DNA from: Pinus tabuliformis
Lineage: Eukaryota; Streptophyta; Pinopsida; Pinales; Pinaceae
Assembly (NCBI GenBank): GCA_031772625.1
Contig: CM062810.1
Location: forward strand, 707,781,584-707,845,583
Reading direction: 5' to 3'
Length of the DNA: 64,000 nt
Position numbers and translations under genes: made by a program. This document shows, piece by piece, positions 43,271 through 56,020 of this stretch; the stretch's first letter is position 1, and the number at the start of each line of letters is the position of its first letter. The notes below the pieces were generated by a model. It saw nothing but the letters and a program-made list of their open reading frames with translations, was not told the origin of the DNA and ran no database searches.

Positions 43271-43943
43271 CTTTCTTTAGCAAGGAAGGGATTTTGAACA
43301 ACCCCAATCTTGCCTCAATGGAGCTCGAACTTGCCCCTTGATAGGGCCTTAGTCAAGATCTTTGCATACTTTTGCTTTACAGGAATGCATTATAGTATAA
43401 TAATCCTCCTTTGCACACAATCTCTAAGATGATGGTCCCTGATGTCTATATGCTTGGACCTATCGTGAAATATTGGATTCTCAGAGAGTTTTATGTAACT
43501 CTGATTGTCACAGTGGATCAACGTAGGCTCCATCCCCTAACTAAAGAGTCTTGCTAGGATCTTCCTCATCCAAATAGCCTCGCATGTTGCTTGACTAGTA
43601 GCCATGTACTCGGCCTTTGCTGAACTGAGTGCAACTAATTTTTGCTTCCTATTGCACCATGACAATGCAGTTGATCCAGTACTGAAGACTGCTCCTGATG
43701 TACTCTTAATATTTGTGGGATTCCTTGCCCAATCTGCACGTGTGAAGCCCTTACGCCTCATTCCATCAGTCTGTCTGTACCACAATCCAAAGCCTATTGT
43801 GCCTCTGAAGTATCTCAAAACATGTTTTGCTACTTTCCAGTAGACCTTGGAAGGATCCACCATGCACTGACTCAACTGGTTCAGTGCAAAACAAATATCA
43901 TGCCTTGTTCACCAAATACATCAAGGATCAAATTAACTGCATG
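43271..43943 (-). pseudogene. RNase H copy 1 of copia element 1 (original position)
   Basis: Minus frame 43875-43537: VDPSKVYWKVAKHVLRYFRG, FTRADWARNPTNIKSTSGAV and LVALSSAKAEYMATSQATCE. It ends at the polypurine tract next to the LTR piece that starts at 43270. Confidence 0.88.
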
Positions 43944-44815
43944 TAGATTGCACCATCCACTGCAGTTGTTGTGGAGGCATCTTCCTTCCTCTAGTTAGGA
44001 CCTAGATGAGTATCCATGGGTTTGCAATCTTGCATGTGGAATCTATGAAGGATTTGAGAGGTGTACTTCCCCTATCCAACAAATATCTCTCCATCACCGC
44101 CAAACCTCCAATCCAAGGAAATAATGTATCAACTCCTTATCCGTCATCTCAAACTTTCCTGCAAGCTCCACCTTGCAATCATGGATCAAATTGTTATCAC
44201 TTATCAAAATCAAATCATCAACATAGAGAACTAAGATGAGCAGACTACCATCTACCATGATGTAGTATAGGTTAGCACCTGCCTCATTCTTAGTGAAGCT
44301 CAATCCTCTGAGATAAGAATCAATGTGGGTGTACCATGTTTTAGGTGCTTGCTTAGATACATGTGTCTCTGCCGAAAGTCTCAAACTCCTCTGGCTGCTC
44401 GATTTAGATCTCTTCCTCAACCACTCCATTGAGGAAAATTGTCTCAACATCCATTTGGTGGATCCTCCATCCCACCTATGCTGTGATTGTAAGTATGGTC
44501 TCGATAGATGAGTACCTTGCCACTGGGGCAAAAGTCTCCTCATAATCAAACCCATTTGTGAGAAGCCCTTGGCCACAAACTTGGCCTTGTACTTCTCCAC
44601 ACTACCATCTGCTGCATGCTTCACCTTATACAACCACTTGGAGCCAACCACTGATTTTCCCTTAGGTCTAAGCACAACCTCCCAAACATCATTTTTAATG
44701 ATGGAACTATACTCCACCTTGGCATCCAACCAAAATATGGCTTGAAATCTATAACCTTTGTCATCATTGCAATGTATCCTATGTATCTATTTGGTGATAT
44801 GCATTGTTTGTGCAA
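43944..44815 (-). pseudogene. Copia element 1 reverse transcriptase
   Basis: YSSIIKNDVWEVVLRPKGKS, SKWLYKVKHAADGSVEKYKA and FVAKGFSQ open the RT. After a shift, PKTWYTHIDSYLRGLSFTKN, LLILVLYVDDLILISDNN (catalytic YVDD intact) and ELIHYFLGLEVW close it. Confidence 0.88.
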
Positions 44816-45018
44816 GGTACTAAGAGGTCCAACCTACTCCCAAGCTTACTGCACCGATCTATCAACCAACTTGGTCGTCTTTGTCCCTTCGCTGGGAGTC
44901 ACTATGTGAGTGGGTGTCTCCACTTGGTTTGCTCTTTGCTCCTCATCATGTGGTGGCTCCACATCATCCTCCTGGAATGTCTTTTGCCCTTAGTCAAGGA
45001 CTGACTCTGTGAATCTGA

Positions 45019-45896
45019 CTAAGGCTCCTCCTCGAGAGCTAAAAGCTCTTCATTTGGTGATATGCTCAACTTTTGCTCTAGAGAACTACTCATGACTTTC
45101 TCCTCATCAAATCTCACATTCCTTCTCAAAACAATTTTTTTGAGAGAGGGAGTGTACACCTTGTAAACACAAGTTGTCTCAATATAGCTCACAAAGATCC
45201 CCCTCTCCACAGTGGGCTCCTACTTCTTGTCATCTTTTCACACATGACAATACACCATGGACCCAAAATTGCAAAAGTGGGAGACATTTGGCTTCCTACC
45301 AGTGAAAGCCTCCTCAAGTGTAATCATCCCAAGAACTCTATGAGGACTCCTATTCTACGAATACATAGTCGTGTTTCAAGCATCTTCCCACAAGAATAAG
45401 GGCAACCCCTAGTCATGCAACATGGCTCTAACAACCCCAACAATACTCTTATTTTTCCTCTTTGCAACCCCATTTGTTGAGTATTGTGGGGTGCAATCAT
45501 CTCTCTCCTAATGCCCTCCTTGGCACACAAATCTCTAAAGGCATTTGAGACATACTCTCCTCCATTATCACTCCTAAGGGACTTGATTTTCTTCCCTGTC
45601 TCGTTCTCCACCAAGGCCTTGAATTCCACAAACCTTGAATAGACCTCGTCTTCCTTTTTGATGAAATAAATCTAACATTATCCAAAAAAATCATCAATGA
45701 AGATCACATAATACCTGTGGTTGGTGAGTGAAACTATGGAGAAGGGGCCACAAACATCTGAATGAACTCTCTCCAAAATAGCTCCATCTCTGCTATCTCA
45801 GCCTTGAAAGGAAGATTTGACATACTTGCCAAGAGTGCATCCATTGCACACATCGTGTTGATCAAGGGTGTACTATGGTAGCCCAGTGGTAATTTG
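45019..45896 (-). pseudogene. Copia element 1 integrase
   Basis: Shifted minus frames hold EFKALVENETGKKIKSLRSD, NGGEYVSNAFRDLCAKEG and, after a break, a C-terminal piece with TTCVYKVYTPSLKKIVLRRN and VRFDEEKVM. The second catalytic Asp lies in LRSDNGGEY. The Glu region is disrupted (HNTQQMGLQRGKI). Confidence 0.8.
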
Positions 45897-46409
45897 CTAG
45901 AGTATTTTTGAGGCTCCATGATGTAGATGTCCCATGCACTTGTGCCAAAGATCTCCAACATCTCGGCCCTGAATAAACTCTGCCTTGCTGCTCAAGGCTA
46001 CACATGCATCAACCTCCAATTTGTAGAGGTTTTTGATCCTGACACCAATCTGCTTGACCTGTCCTAAAGCAAAATGCTTGAGGTAGGCCTTCCCTTTGTT
46101 GAATACTACATCATACCCTTTGTCTTCAAGGACTGCTATTGAGACAAGGTTTTTCTTCAATCCTGGAACATACATCACATTCTTGAGATGGAGAAGGGAA
46201 CCAGACTCCCTCTTAAAGCTCACTGTACCAAATCCTTTGGTCATGTATCTGCCATCATCTCCAAGCTCGATATGGAATTGCATGTCTTTCTCCTCCAAAC
46301 TGCTGAAGAAATCTTTATTCCCTATCATGTGGAATGAAGCCCCTGAATCAATATACCACACACTACCTCGAACTGAGCTTTCCATGCAAGTTATCAAAGA
46401 GAAATCCAA
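45897..46409 (-). pseudogene. Copia element 1 protease and pre-integrase
   Basis: WYIDSGASFHMIGNKDFF carries an intact DSGA catalytic motif. LKNVMYVPGLKKNLVSIAVL and the pre-integrase LWHKCMGHLHHGASKIL follow. Open for 170 codons. Confidence 0.9.
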
Positions 46410-47242
46410 TTCGAACTGAGAAGAGAGTGCTTCTCCTCCTGTTGTTGTTGCAATATGCTTGTTGGATTTCTTGTTTGGAAATTTTGTAGCATAATGTCCA
46501 AACTCATGACAATGAAAGCACTTGATCTTGCTAAGATCCCTTTTTTCTTGCCTCCATTATGACTAGATTCGTTCTTGCCTTGGGCATTCTTGCCCTTGGC
46601 TTTCTTCCCTTTGCCATCTAAAGCAAAGTTCTCCTCATCATCTGTCCTAGTTGAGACTCCATGCCTTGTGCTCCTCCTTATCTTTTCTTGCACAAAATTT
46701 GATCACAGTCTCTCCCAATCATGGAGATTATCTCTGCCATTCACAACATCCTAGAAACTTTGCCAGGATTTGTGAAGCCCAAGAAGAGCAAGATTCATAA
46801 GTTATGTTGACGGAATTGTCTCTCCAACACCTCCATGTTCATCCCTCACTTGAGCAAACTTGGACATATATGTAACAATGGGCTTATTTATTCCCATTTG
46901 AATGTTCCTCAATTTGTCCTTCAAGGCAAGCTTTCTCACATCACCACTGCTTTTAGACAAATCAGTAAGGACCTTACACATCTTGAATGGTATATCCTTC
47001 CCATGCAATTTTGGAACAATATGGTCTTTGACTCCTTCTAGGATCATCCTCTTAGCTTTGGCAATGTCCTTCTTCCATTTAGTCAGTTGTTGTGCATCTG
47101 ATGCAGGAGGTTTAGAAAATTTAGTCTTGATGTATTCCAAAACCCCATTATCATCCAAAGTAGCCTCCATTCTATCCTTCCATGCATAGAAATTTGAGGT
47201 CCCTTCTAAGGCATGCTCTGTCCTAAAACCACAGACTGACAT
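46394..47242 (-). pseudogene. Copia element 1 gag
   Basis: ATG at 47242: MSVCGFRTEHALEGTSNFYA, DRMEATLDDNGVLEYIK and KDIAKAKRMILEGVKDHIV, the wording of the copia Gag (UBN2-like) domain. LALKDKLRNIQMGINKPIV follows. A stop at 46802 and a shift precede the knuckle region near 46500 and the TTTGGEALSSQFELDF-type link to protease. The capsid part is open for 146 codons. Confidence 0.85.
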
Positions 47243-47347
47243 GATTCTTGCACTTGCGGAATTTTTGCACTAATTAATCTTCTCTTCAATGCACTTTGAA
47301 TCTGATCGAGGAACTTGGTCTCTATCTTGTTTTTTGCTCTGATGCCA

Positions 47348-48171
47348 TGCATAAAATCCTTGAAACCTTGCAATTGCTAATGAGAGCAAACTGATCACAA
47401 AACACACAAGATTTCTCTACCAAAAAAAATCTGCAAAAAGAAAACAATGAATAGAAACACAATCACACACAGAACACAAAATATATCCGGGGAACCCAAC
47501 TAGGAAAATTCCCTACTTGCTTGTATTGAATTAATTGAGAAATTTGATCTATTACATAGAATTTGGTTCAAGCCTGAAGCTCCCTGCAATACTGATCAAC
47601 TCTCTACAAGGCTTGCCCAAAACTTAGGCAAATAAGAGCTGCTAGGAATCTCTTATCTCCTAGCACAAATCTGCCCCTAAAAAATAGGGATTTCTCCTAT
47701 TTTATTGTGCAATTCCCAAGAGAAATAGCTCTGCCTTGATCCTCAAGCCTATACACAAAACATGTTGTACAATAATAATTACAGTAGTGCATTCATTCAA
47801 TCTCAATAGGCAATTTAAATTGCATGACCTACTAGGGCTAAATTTAGCAGCCCTTCCATTTAACTGAGAGTAAGTTGAGTTAACAAAGTCAACTACTCAA
47901 CTAAACTCATGTTTATCTCTATTCTAGAACTAGAGATCAGTTAACTGACGGACACTAGAGTTAACTCCACTAGATAGGTAATTTAAGCCATCAACTAGTC
48001 CACAACTCACTGCATGCCATCTAACTCGAATTAATTTATAATAACTCAGTGATAGGCCACATCACACGTGTTATTTGAAAGCTAACTCAAGCAACTATGA
48101 GACTGAATTCAAATTGGCATATTTGACTAAGGCTCAAGTCAAAGAAGCCATTCCTTGCTACATTTTCAACA
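47348..48171 (-). repeat. 5' LTR of copia element 1
   Basis: 824 bp, starting TGTTGAAAATG and ending ATTTTATGCA on the minus strand, directly followed by the PBS at 47336-47347. It provides the reference for the broken LTR pieces at 41015-43270. Confidence 0.9.
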
Positions 48172-50351
48172 TAAATGTTTTTGTAAGTTTCCAAGAGAGT
48201 TTGATTACTCAATTTTAACTTTTTTAATGCAGATTTGATTTATTCATCGTTTTGATAAATGAAAGAAGCGTGGCTTGTATGTTTTGACAAAAACTGCTAG
48301 TGAAACGTTGTTTGAGTAAAAGAATTTCATAATCATTTGTGGTGTTTTCCATTTTTTTTTCTCTAAATTTAATCTATGTATTAATATTGTGATTTATGAT
48401 TAATTGTTGTATCAATTTGGCTCTATGTTTCATGTGGAATATTGCTTGTACCTTTTGGATAAACACAACAATTGTGACTCTATATATGTTCATAAGAGGT
48501 CAAAAATTGTCGTTAAATCAACATTCACATAAACTTGATTAATAAAGAATATATAATCATCTATTAAATTAATTAATTGTTATTATTTTTTATTATGAAA
48601 GCTCATTCATTATATTAAAATGCTCACAAACTCATTGTAAATTTACAATCTGATTAATTTTCTTAATACAATTTATTCTCTAATTTTATTTAATTTATTT
48701 ATTATTTTAAAAATCTAAATGTAATAATTTAAAACTCCATAACTTCATTAAATAAACAATAACCACATCAAATCTATTTCAAATATTAAATATTGTATAT
48801 TTTTAAATTTATTATTACACTAAGAGGCGCTAATAGCGTGATCACCTTTCACCTTTATAGATGTAAATATTTTGAAAGAAAAAAACATATAGGCACATGA
48901 GTTGTGTTAGAGGGACAATGGATTCCAAGGTTGAGGAGGATTTTCCTTACTACATATTTTGGGTTCTTACTACAACCATGAGGACTAATAGATGGTAAGT
49001 AAGGTGGTAGGTGGCATGTCAGTGATGGACTTGTAATACTTTGCAAGCATATACAATATCATCCAATAACAACAAGACCAACTAACACAAAAATCTAGTA
49101 GGATGGATTGTGTGGAACATTTAATTGACTCACTAGTTTTGGGCTAGGTTGGAAAAACAACAAGAGGAAGTGGAATTCAAGCTGGTGTAAGACAAACATG
49201 AAAAAAAACAAACAAAAAAGGCAACTAGGGGGTAGTGGAATGGGGGTTTTCATCGTATACTCTAGTGACAATGAAATATTGCAGAGAAGGGAGGAGGAAA
49301 TTGTATGAAGGGCATTGAGCATGTAGAGTTGGAAATGACCATCGGATAGAGCAACATTGTATAGTACTAGACATAGAGACAACGAAAAAGGAGAAAATAC
49401 TGCGGATGAAATACCCATGTCAGAATGTTGGTGTAGTGTAATTCAAGTTAATGGGAATTTCAAACAGAGAAGAGGAAGTCACGAAAGCAGTGTAGGCAGA
49501 GGTCAAGAGGATCAGTGCAGGAAAGATGGAAGATGTCCATCGCGTTTTTGTTGACCAGATGTGAGCAATAGTGTGGGTGTAATAGTGTAGTTGTTACCTT
49601 AAGGTTATGATAGGTGCAGAGGATTATGGATGAAGCCAATATTCTTCAATACTATACAAGTTCATATATCATGTTATAGGAAAAAAAGCACAAGATTTAT
49701 ATTATTAATCGAAAAAAAATATAACCATACAAAGATGTTGCCAACTTGTGAAACATATTATGGATCATTTAGAGGATTTAATTCTTCAAAAAAGGGTTCT
49801 CAATCTCGAAAAGGGCGAGGAAATTTTAGTGGGAAATGGAAGAAATTTTTTCCTCTTTGCAACTCAATATTGTACTTTGGCTTGGGGTAGTGATAGATGG
49901 ATTTAGGTTCCAACATTCTCATCTCCAAGTTTTGGTTTGAGTACTCAAGGTCGAAGCTCTCGTGGACCCATTGTCAACGTGTGAGTTGTTTCTTTTTCTC
50001 ACCATTTTTGAACTTAGTGAGACTTAAATCTTTGGTTTGCCGAGATGTTACCAACCCAAATTTGGACGTTGACAAAGATATTTGAATGAGAATTTGTCAC
50101 AAAAATTTAAGGGCAAATCCATACCCTTAAACTGTTATAATGGCTTCCAAAGGCAATCAAGCCTTTCTTTCATGCCTATGAAGAACATCTTTGTCAGGGA
50201 GAAGCAATAGTCTGTGGAAGTGAAGCCTCTGGAATCCCTAATGTTTGATTGAGGGTGGAGACTTAAGGTCCGTGGACTCCCTTACTCGCTGGTGAAACCC
50301 CTGGATCAACTTGTTATTGAAGTCATTTGGTGACAGAAAGGGTGGAGGTGG
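48172..50351. other. Unassigned DNA between copia elements 1 and 2
   Basis: No recognisable protein. The left part continues the DNA interrupted at 41014. AT-rich tracts lie at 48500-48840. The segment at 50160-50351 is the left flank of copia element 2 and continues at 56904. Confidence 0.4.
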
Positions 50352-51227
50352 TGTAGAAAATCCTGTAGATTCACAAACTAATGCAATTTGCTAAAGCAAG
50401 AGACAAGAATATACTTCTAATCTTTATAATGGAAGCCCATAAACATCGAGAAAACAATAATCAATAGAGGAAGAGAATCAAAGGCACATAACACAATAAA
50501 TATCCGGGGAAAGCCACAACTCAAAACCCCACTATCTGTTTTGTATTAATCCGGAAAATCAAAATGAAATTGCAATGCTTTTTCTCTCTAGAACAATCCC
50601 AACACTCAACAAATTCAATCTCCAACTCATAAGCAAGCTCAAGGCCAAAGCTTAGCCAATTCACAAGTTCTCCAAGTCTGTATTCCAATGTGTAATTACT
50701 ATGAAGGATAACTTGTATTTAAAGGGAAATACAACCTCTAAAAATTGTGCAATCCCTCAAGGATCAGTTCCTGAATGCATGCACTATTAGTGCAACTCAG
50801 AAAAATCTAAAACAAATAGTACATTGTTCCTGCACTCTAGTCTCAATTGGGTCTTTCTTAGAATCGACATGCATGAGTTTCTGATGAGTAAATATTCAGT
50901 TAACTAGAGTAGCATTGGTGAAGTTCATTATTGACACCATTGACTGTTAACTCACTATTAGTTCTCTCAATTAGTTTGAGAACTAATTTAACTGAACTGA
51001 CTCATGAAACTAAGTCTTCTATTTTATAGCTCACAATTAACTCACACTAGACTCCTACAAAATAGAGAGAACATACACATGACGATAGAAAGACTTCCAA
51101 CTCGAATTTTCTAAGTTAAGTAAGTTTAATAAACTTAATTAACTAATTTTAAGTTGGTATAAGAATAGAATTTGAATTTAATTCAAGGACAAATTAAACT
51201 AGAATTTCTTGTTGCCATATCTCAACA
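50352..51227 (-). repeat. 3' LTR of copia element 2
   Basis: 876 bp; on the minus strand it starts TGTTGAGATATGG and ends ATTTTCTACA. It follows the PPT and abuts the GGTGG target duplication. Confidence 0.93.
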
Positions 51228-51970
51228 CTCCCTTTCAACAAAAAAGAGATTATCAACTACCTTGATCCTATCTCTGTGAAACTCGAATTTACATCTTGAA
51301 AATGCCTTTGTCAATATGCCAGCGTCTTGCTCCTATGTGGGAATGTAATCTAACAACATGATCCGCCTCAATACACAATCTCTGAGATGATGATACCGAA
51401 TATCAATATGCTTGGACCTATCATGAAAGACTGGATTTTCATAGAGTTTGATACAACTTTGATTACCACAATAAATAACTGTCGAATCCATCTACTGACC
51501 AAACAAACCAACCAAGATCTTCCTCATCCAGATAACCTCACATGCTACCTAACTTGCAGCCATGTATTCTACCTCTGCCGAACTGAGTGCAACCGATCTA
51601 TGTTTCCTGTTGTACCAAGAAATTGTCGCTGACACGATACTAAAGATCCCTCCTGATGTGCTCTTTTTGTCAGATGGAATCCCTACCCAATCTGCATCGG
51701 GGAAGCCTTGAATCTTCACTCCCTCTGTCTGTTTGTACCATAACCCAAACTAAGTAGTGCCTCTGAGGTATCTCAATACATGTTTTTTTGCCTTCCAATA
51801 CATCTTGGTAGGCCTAACCATCGCTTGACTAAGATGGTTAACTACATAACACATATCCGGCCATGTGTTCACCAAGTACATGAGTGAACCCACAATATGT
51901 CTATAAGCAATAGCTTCCACTACTTCCCCTGAAGTAGCATCCCCCTTCCTCCAGTTACTAGCTAGAGGAG
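51228..51970 (-). pseudogene. Copia element 2 RNase H
   Basis: Minus frames give YRHIVGSLMYLVNTWPDMCY, QAMVRPTKMYWKAKKHVLRY and, below 51750, broken RNase H wording ending near the PPT at 51228-51237. Confidence 0.8.
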
Positions 51971-53080
51971 TCTCCATGAGTTTAATGCTCTCCATGCGGA
52001 ATCTCTTGAGTATCTCGTTGGCATACTTGCCTTGAGATATAAACAACTCCTCATCTCCCTGCCATACCTCCATGCGAAGAAAGTAATGCATGACTCCCAT
52101 GTCCTTCATCTCAAACTCTCTTGCAAGGTCCTCCTTGCAAGATTTGATGAGCTTCTCATCACCTATCAGTATGGGATCATCTACATAAAGTAGAATGATC
52201 AACAACTTATCTTCCACCACTATGTGATATAGGTTCACATCCGCTTCACTCTTCGTGAAGCCCAACCCAGTGAAGTAGCTATCTATCCTAGTGTAGCAAG
52301 CACGAGATGCTTGCTTCAACCCATACAACGCTCTCCTGAGTCGGCACACATGCAACTCACGGTCCGAGGTTTCAAAACCTTCGGGTTGCTCTATTTACAC
52401 CTCTTCGTCAATCATGCCATTGAGGAAGGTAGTCTTCACATCCATCTGATGGATCTTCCAACCCATTTGTGCTAATAGTGCCAAAATAGATTTGATTGAC
52501 GAGTACCTTGCAACAGGAGCAAAGGTCTCCATGGGTTTAATGCTCTCCATGCATAATCTCTTGAGTATCTCGTTGGCATACTTGCCTTGAGATATAAACA
52601 ACTCCTCATCTCCCTGCCATACCTCCATGCGAAGAAAGTAATGCATGACTCCCATGTCCTTCATCTCAAACTCTCTTGCAAGGTCCTCCTTGCAAGATTT
52701 GATGAGCTTCTCATCACCTATCAGTATGGGATCATCTACATAAAGTAGAATGATCAACAAATTACCTTCCACCACTATGTGATATAGGTTCACATCCGCT
52801 TCACTCTTCGTGAAGCCCAACCCAGTGAAGTAGCTATCTATCCTAGTGTAGCAAGCACGGGATGCTTGCTTCAACCCATACAATGCTCTCCTGAGTCGGC
52901 ACATATGCAACTCACGGTCCGAGGTTTCAAAACCTTCGGGTTGCTCTATGTACACCTCTTCCTCAATCATGTCATTGAGGAAGGTAGTCTTCACATCCAT
53001 CTGATGGATCTTCCAACCCATCTGTGCTGATAGTGCCAAAATAGATTTGATTGACGAGTACCTTGCAACAGGAGCAAAGG
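51971..53080 (-). repeat. 555-bp tandem duplication in RT
   Basis: Units 51971-52525 and 52526-53080 are almost identical along their length, which makes the duplication younger than the LTR divergence of the host element. The breakpoint lies in a short shared word (GGAGAC on the minus strand). Confidence 0.92.
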
Positions 53081-53228
53081 TCTCATCATAGGCAATCCCC
53101 TCTACCTGTGAAAAACCTCGGGCCACAAATCTGGCCTTATGCTTCTCCACACTACCATCTGTAGCTTTCTTTACCTTGTAAAGCCAACAAGAGCTCATAG
53201 CCGACTTGTCATCCGGTCTCATGACCAC
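51971..53228 (-). pseudogene. Copia element 2 reverse transcriptase with internal duplication
   Basis: Starts PDDKSAMSSCWLYKVKKATD and VARGFSQVEGIAYDETFAP. Copy one runs through MDVKTTFLNDMIEEEVYIEQ, LYGLKQASRACYTRIDSYF and ILLYVDDPILIGDEKL (YVDD present) to CMESIKPME, then re-enters at TFAPVARYSSIKSILALL and repeats. The 555-bp repeat keeps frame (185 codons). In the second copy a TAC became TAA at 52395-52397 (EEV stop IEQ). The enzyme with two palms would not be expected to work. Confidence 0.92.
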
Positions 53229-53486
53229 ATCCCAAACAATGTTTCGAACTGTGGAGTCATAGTCCTACATCATCGCATCAACCCAAACCGGCTATTGCAT
53301 TTCTTCCTGAAAGGAAGATGGCTCTGTCACAACACATGCACCCATAAGTGCCATGTATCAAATGTACCTCTCTAGTGACCTCCTTTGTCTACGCTGAGAA
53401 GAGGGTGCTCCCACATTCTCTAGTGCACCATCCAACAATCTATTAGCCTCTCTAGTGCACTTTCTTCCCTCTCTGGAAGACTTTGC

Positions 53487-54462
53487 CTAAGTGGATGTCT
53501 CCACTCTCTGAACCTTTTCATGTGTCTTCTCCACATCAATATGAGGCCCCTCAACCTTAGGAGCTAAAATCTCCTCATTCGCATGTAGCTCAAACTCCCT
53601 CTCAATGGATATTCGCATGGCCTTCTCCTCATCGAACTTGATATCCCTGCGTACCACTGTCATCCGACTGGTAGGCATGTACACCCGATAGTTGTGGGGT
53701 GTATCAGTGTACCCCAAAAACATCCCCAACTCTGTGAGTGTCTCAAGCTTCTTCCGTGCATCTTTGTTCACATGGCAATAAATTGATGACCCAAAAATCT
53801 TGAAGTGACCAACATGTGGCCTCTTACCAGAATAAGCCTTCTCTGGTGTCTTCATCTTAAGTATCCGATGTGGGCTATGGTTATGAAAAAAACTGTTGTG
53901 TTGCATGCCTCGGCGCACAAGTGTAGTGATAGGCCCTGATCATGCAACATCACCCTTGTTTCCCCTACTATGCTCTTGTTCTTCCTCTCGAAAACCCCAT
54001 TCTGTTGAGGATTTAGGGTGCTGTCAAATCTCGTTTAATCCCTTTCGATGCACATAAGTTCTTAAACTCATTGGATACATACTCACCATTGTTATCACTC
54101 TGTAGAGCTTTAATCTTCTTGTCAGACTCTTTCTCTACCAATGCTTTGAACTCACAAAACTTTGTGAAAGTTTGATCCTTTTTCTACAGAAAAAATACCC
54201 AACGTTTACGAGAATACTCATCAATAAATATAACATAATGCCTGTGTTTGGCCGTGGATGCTGTCGAGAATGGTTCACACACATCTGAATGGACTCTCTC
54301 TAGAATAGACTCTGCTCGATTGTCTCTATCTCTAAAGGAAGACTTGGTGTATTTTCCCAAAGTACAACCCTTGCATGTATCAACTTGCTCAAGCGTACCT
54401 TTGGGAAGACCGATAGAGATTTGCTACAATATCTTCAAAGCCCCATGATGCAAGTGGCCCAA
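53487..54462 (-). pseudogene. Copia element 2 integrase
   Basis: Broken frames hold LGHLHHGALKIL, GCTLGKYTKSSF, VHSDVCEPF and EFKALVEKESDKKIKALQSD, then the C-terminal part from 53918: KTPEKAYSGKRPHVGHFKIF, GSSIYCHVNKDARKKLETL and DIKFDEEKAMRISIE. The catalytic Glu region is lost to a shift. Confidence 0.85.
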
Positions 54463-55796
54463 TTACCTATGCCACAACTCGCCGATGTCTCGGCTCAACA
54501 TCTTTTCCGCTTTTGAACTCAAAGTAGCACAATCCTCTACCTCTATCTTATAGAGATTCTGAACTCGAATCCCTATCTTCTTTACTTGACCCATGGCTAT
54601 GTGTCGAAGGAACACCTTTCCTTTCGAAAAGATCACATCATAGCCTCTATCCTCAAGTATAGCAACAGATACCAAGTTCTTCGTCAATCCAAGTACATGC
54701 ATAACATTATTCAAGGTGAGTGGAGCCACATGCTCCCTCTGAAAAGTAATAGTGCCCACACCAATAACACTATACTTACCATCATCACCCATATCGATAT
54801 GCATCTTGAGATCTTTCTCCTCGAGTTCATTGAATAACTCTTTGTCGCCAGTCATGTGGAAGGAAGCTCCACTGTTTAAGTACCATGCACTTCCCATCAT
54901 TGAAAACACCATGCATGCAATGAGGGAAAAGTCCAATTCGAATTGGGATGCCAAAGCCTCACCCACCGCTCCTCTTGAGGGCTTCTCCTTGGACTTTTTC
55001 AATGGACAATTTGTAGCAAAGTGACCCATCTTGCAACAATGAAAACATTTAACTTTCATCATGTCCTTCTTACCTCCATGATAAGAATCTGATTTTGAGT
55101 GGAAAATTTTACCTTTCCCGTTCCTTGCCTTAATCGCTAAGGCATGGTTCTCTTCATCATCAGTGTTTGATGAAGAGCCATCTCTGGTGTTCTCTTGATC
55201 TCATCCTGCATCAAATCCGACCATAGTCGTTCCCAATTTGGAAGCTTCTCTCAACCATTGACAAAGTCCTAATAACTATGCCAACTCTTTGAGAGTCTAA
55301 GAAGAGAAAGGCTCACCATATCCTCCTTGGAAACCATGATTGCAACACTTCCAAGTTCATCCCAATATTGAGTTAACTTGGTCAAGTAATTTGGAATTGT
55401 CTCGCCTTTCTCCATCTTGATTTTACGAAGTTTATCCTTCAACGCCAACTTCCTTTGACTGCTATTTTAATACAAGTTCGTCAATGTTTTCCACATAGCA
55501 TGCAAGGTTTCCTTTCCATGGAGACTCGAGACAATATGATCTCGAACTCCCTCAAGGATTATCTGCCTTGCCTTCGCCACACACTTCTTCCACTTGACCA
55601 AGTTCTGTGCATCAATAGCTGTTGGCTTAGGAATTGCTTGTTCAACAAATTCTTTCAAGCCATTGTCCTCTAGCATAGCCTCCATCCTGTCCCTCCAGGC
55701 TATGAAATTCGAGCTGCCTTCCAAGGCATACTCAAGCCTCAACCCATGGAACGCCATCTGCCGATCTTGAAGTATGTATGCAAATTCGACTTTCAC
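54463..55796 (-). pseudogene. Copia element 2 gag, zinc knuckle and protease
   Basis: Gag: LRLEYALEGSSNFIAWRDRM and LVKWKKCVAKARQIILEGVR, then a stop at 55467 and further broken frames. From 55062: CFHCCKMGHFATNC, an intact CCHC knuckle, then WYLNSGASFHMTGDKELF where the catalytic Asp of DSGA is replaced by Asn. TLNNVMHVLGLTKNLVSVAI and the pre-integrase ELWHR follow, with a stop directly after. Confidence 0.88.
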
Positions 55797-56020
55797 CTGT
55801 AACCCAGAAACTCAAAACTTTGAAATCTCCTCTAGAGAGTTTATTTTAAATCAACGATATCTCCCTCATCCGAAGTTCGCTTAAACCATTTTTTTTTTAA
55901 TTTGGGTATCTTTTCCCAAGGAATCCAAATCTACAGTTTTGTTTCTGAAAATTTTGCACATAAATTATTAGATCTGCTCTGAAAACTCTTGGCCCAAAAA
56001 ACAATCTTGCTTCGATACCA

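Larger units (their letters stand above)
41015..48171 (-). mobile_element. Ty1/copia element 1, with rearranged 3' end
   Basis: Flanked by TAAAT on both sides (41010-41014 and 48172-48176). Reading on the minus strand: 5' LTR 48171-47348 (TGTTGAAAATG ... TTTTATGCA), PBS TGGCATCAGAGC at 47336-47347 (one change from the initiator-tRNA-Met type), gag, protease, integrase, RT, RNase H, then a composite 3' end where RNase H and partial LTR pieces repeat before the final LTR end at 41015. Genes contain stops and shifts. The matching target duplication shows that the whole composite lies between one pair of insertion ends. Confidence 0.92.

Noticed and set aside
49095..49418. 107-codon minus-strand hydrophobic open frame
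   Set aside because: Composition reflects a purine-rich plus strand; no signal, domain or neighbour supports a gene.
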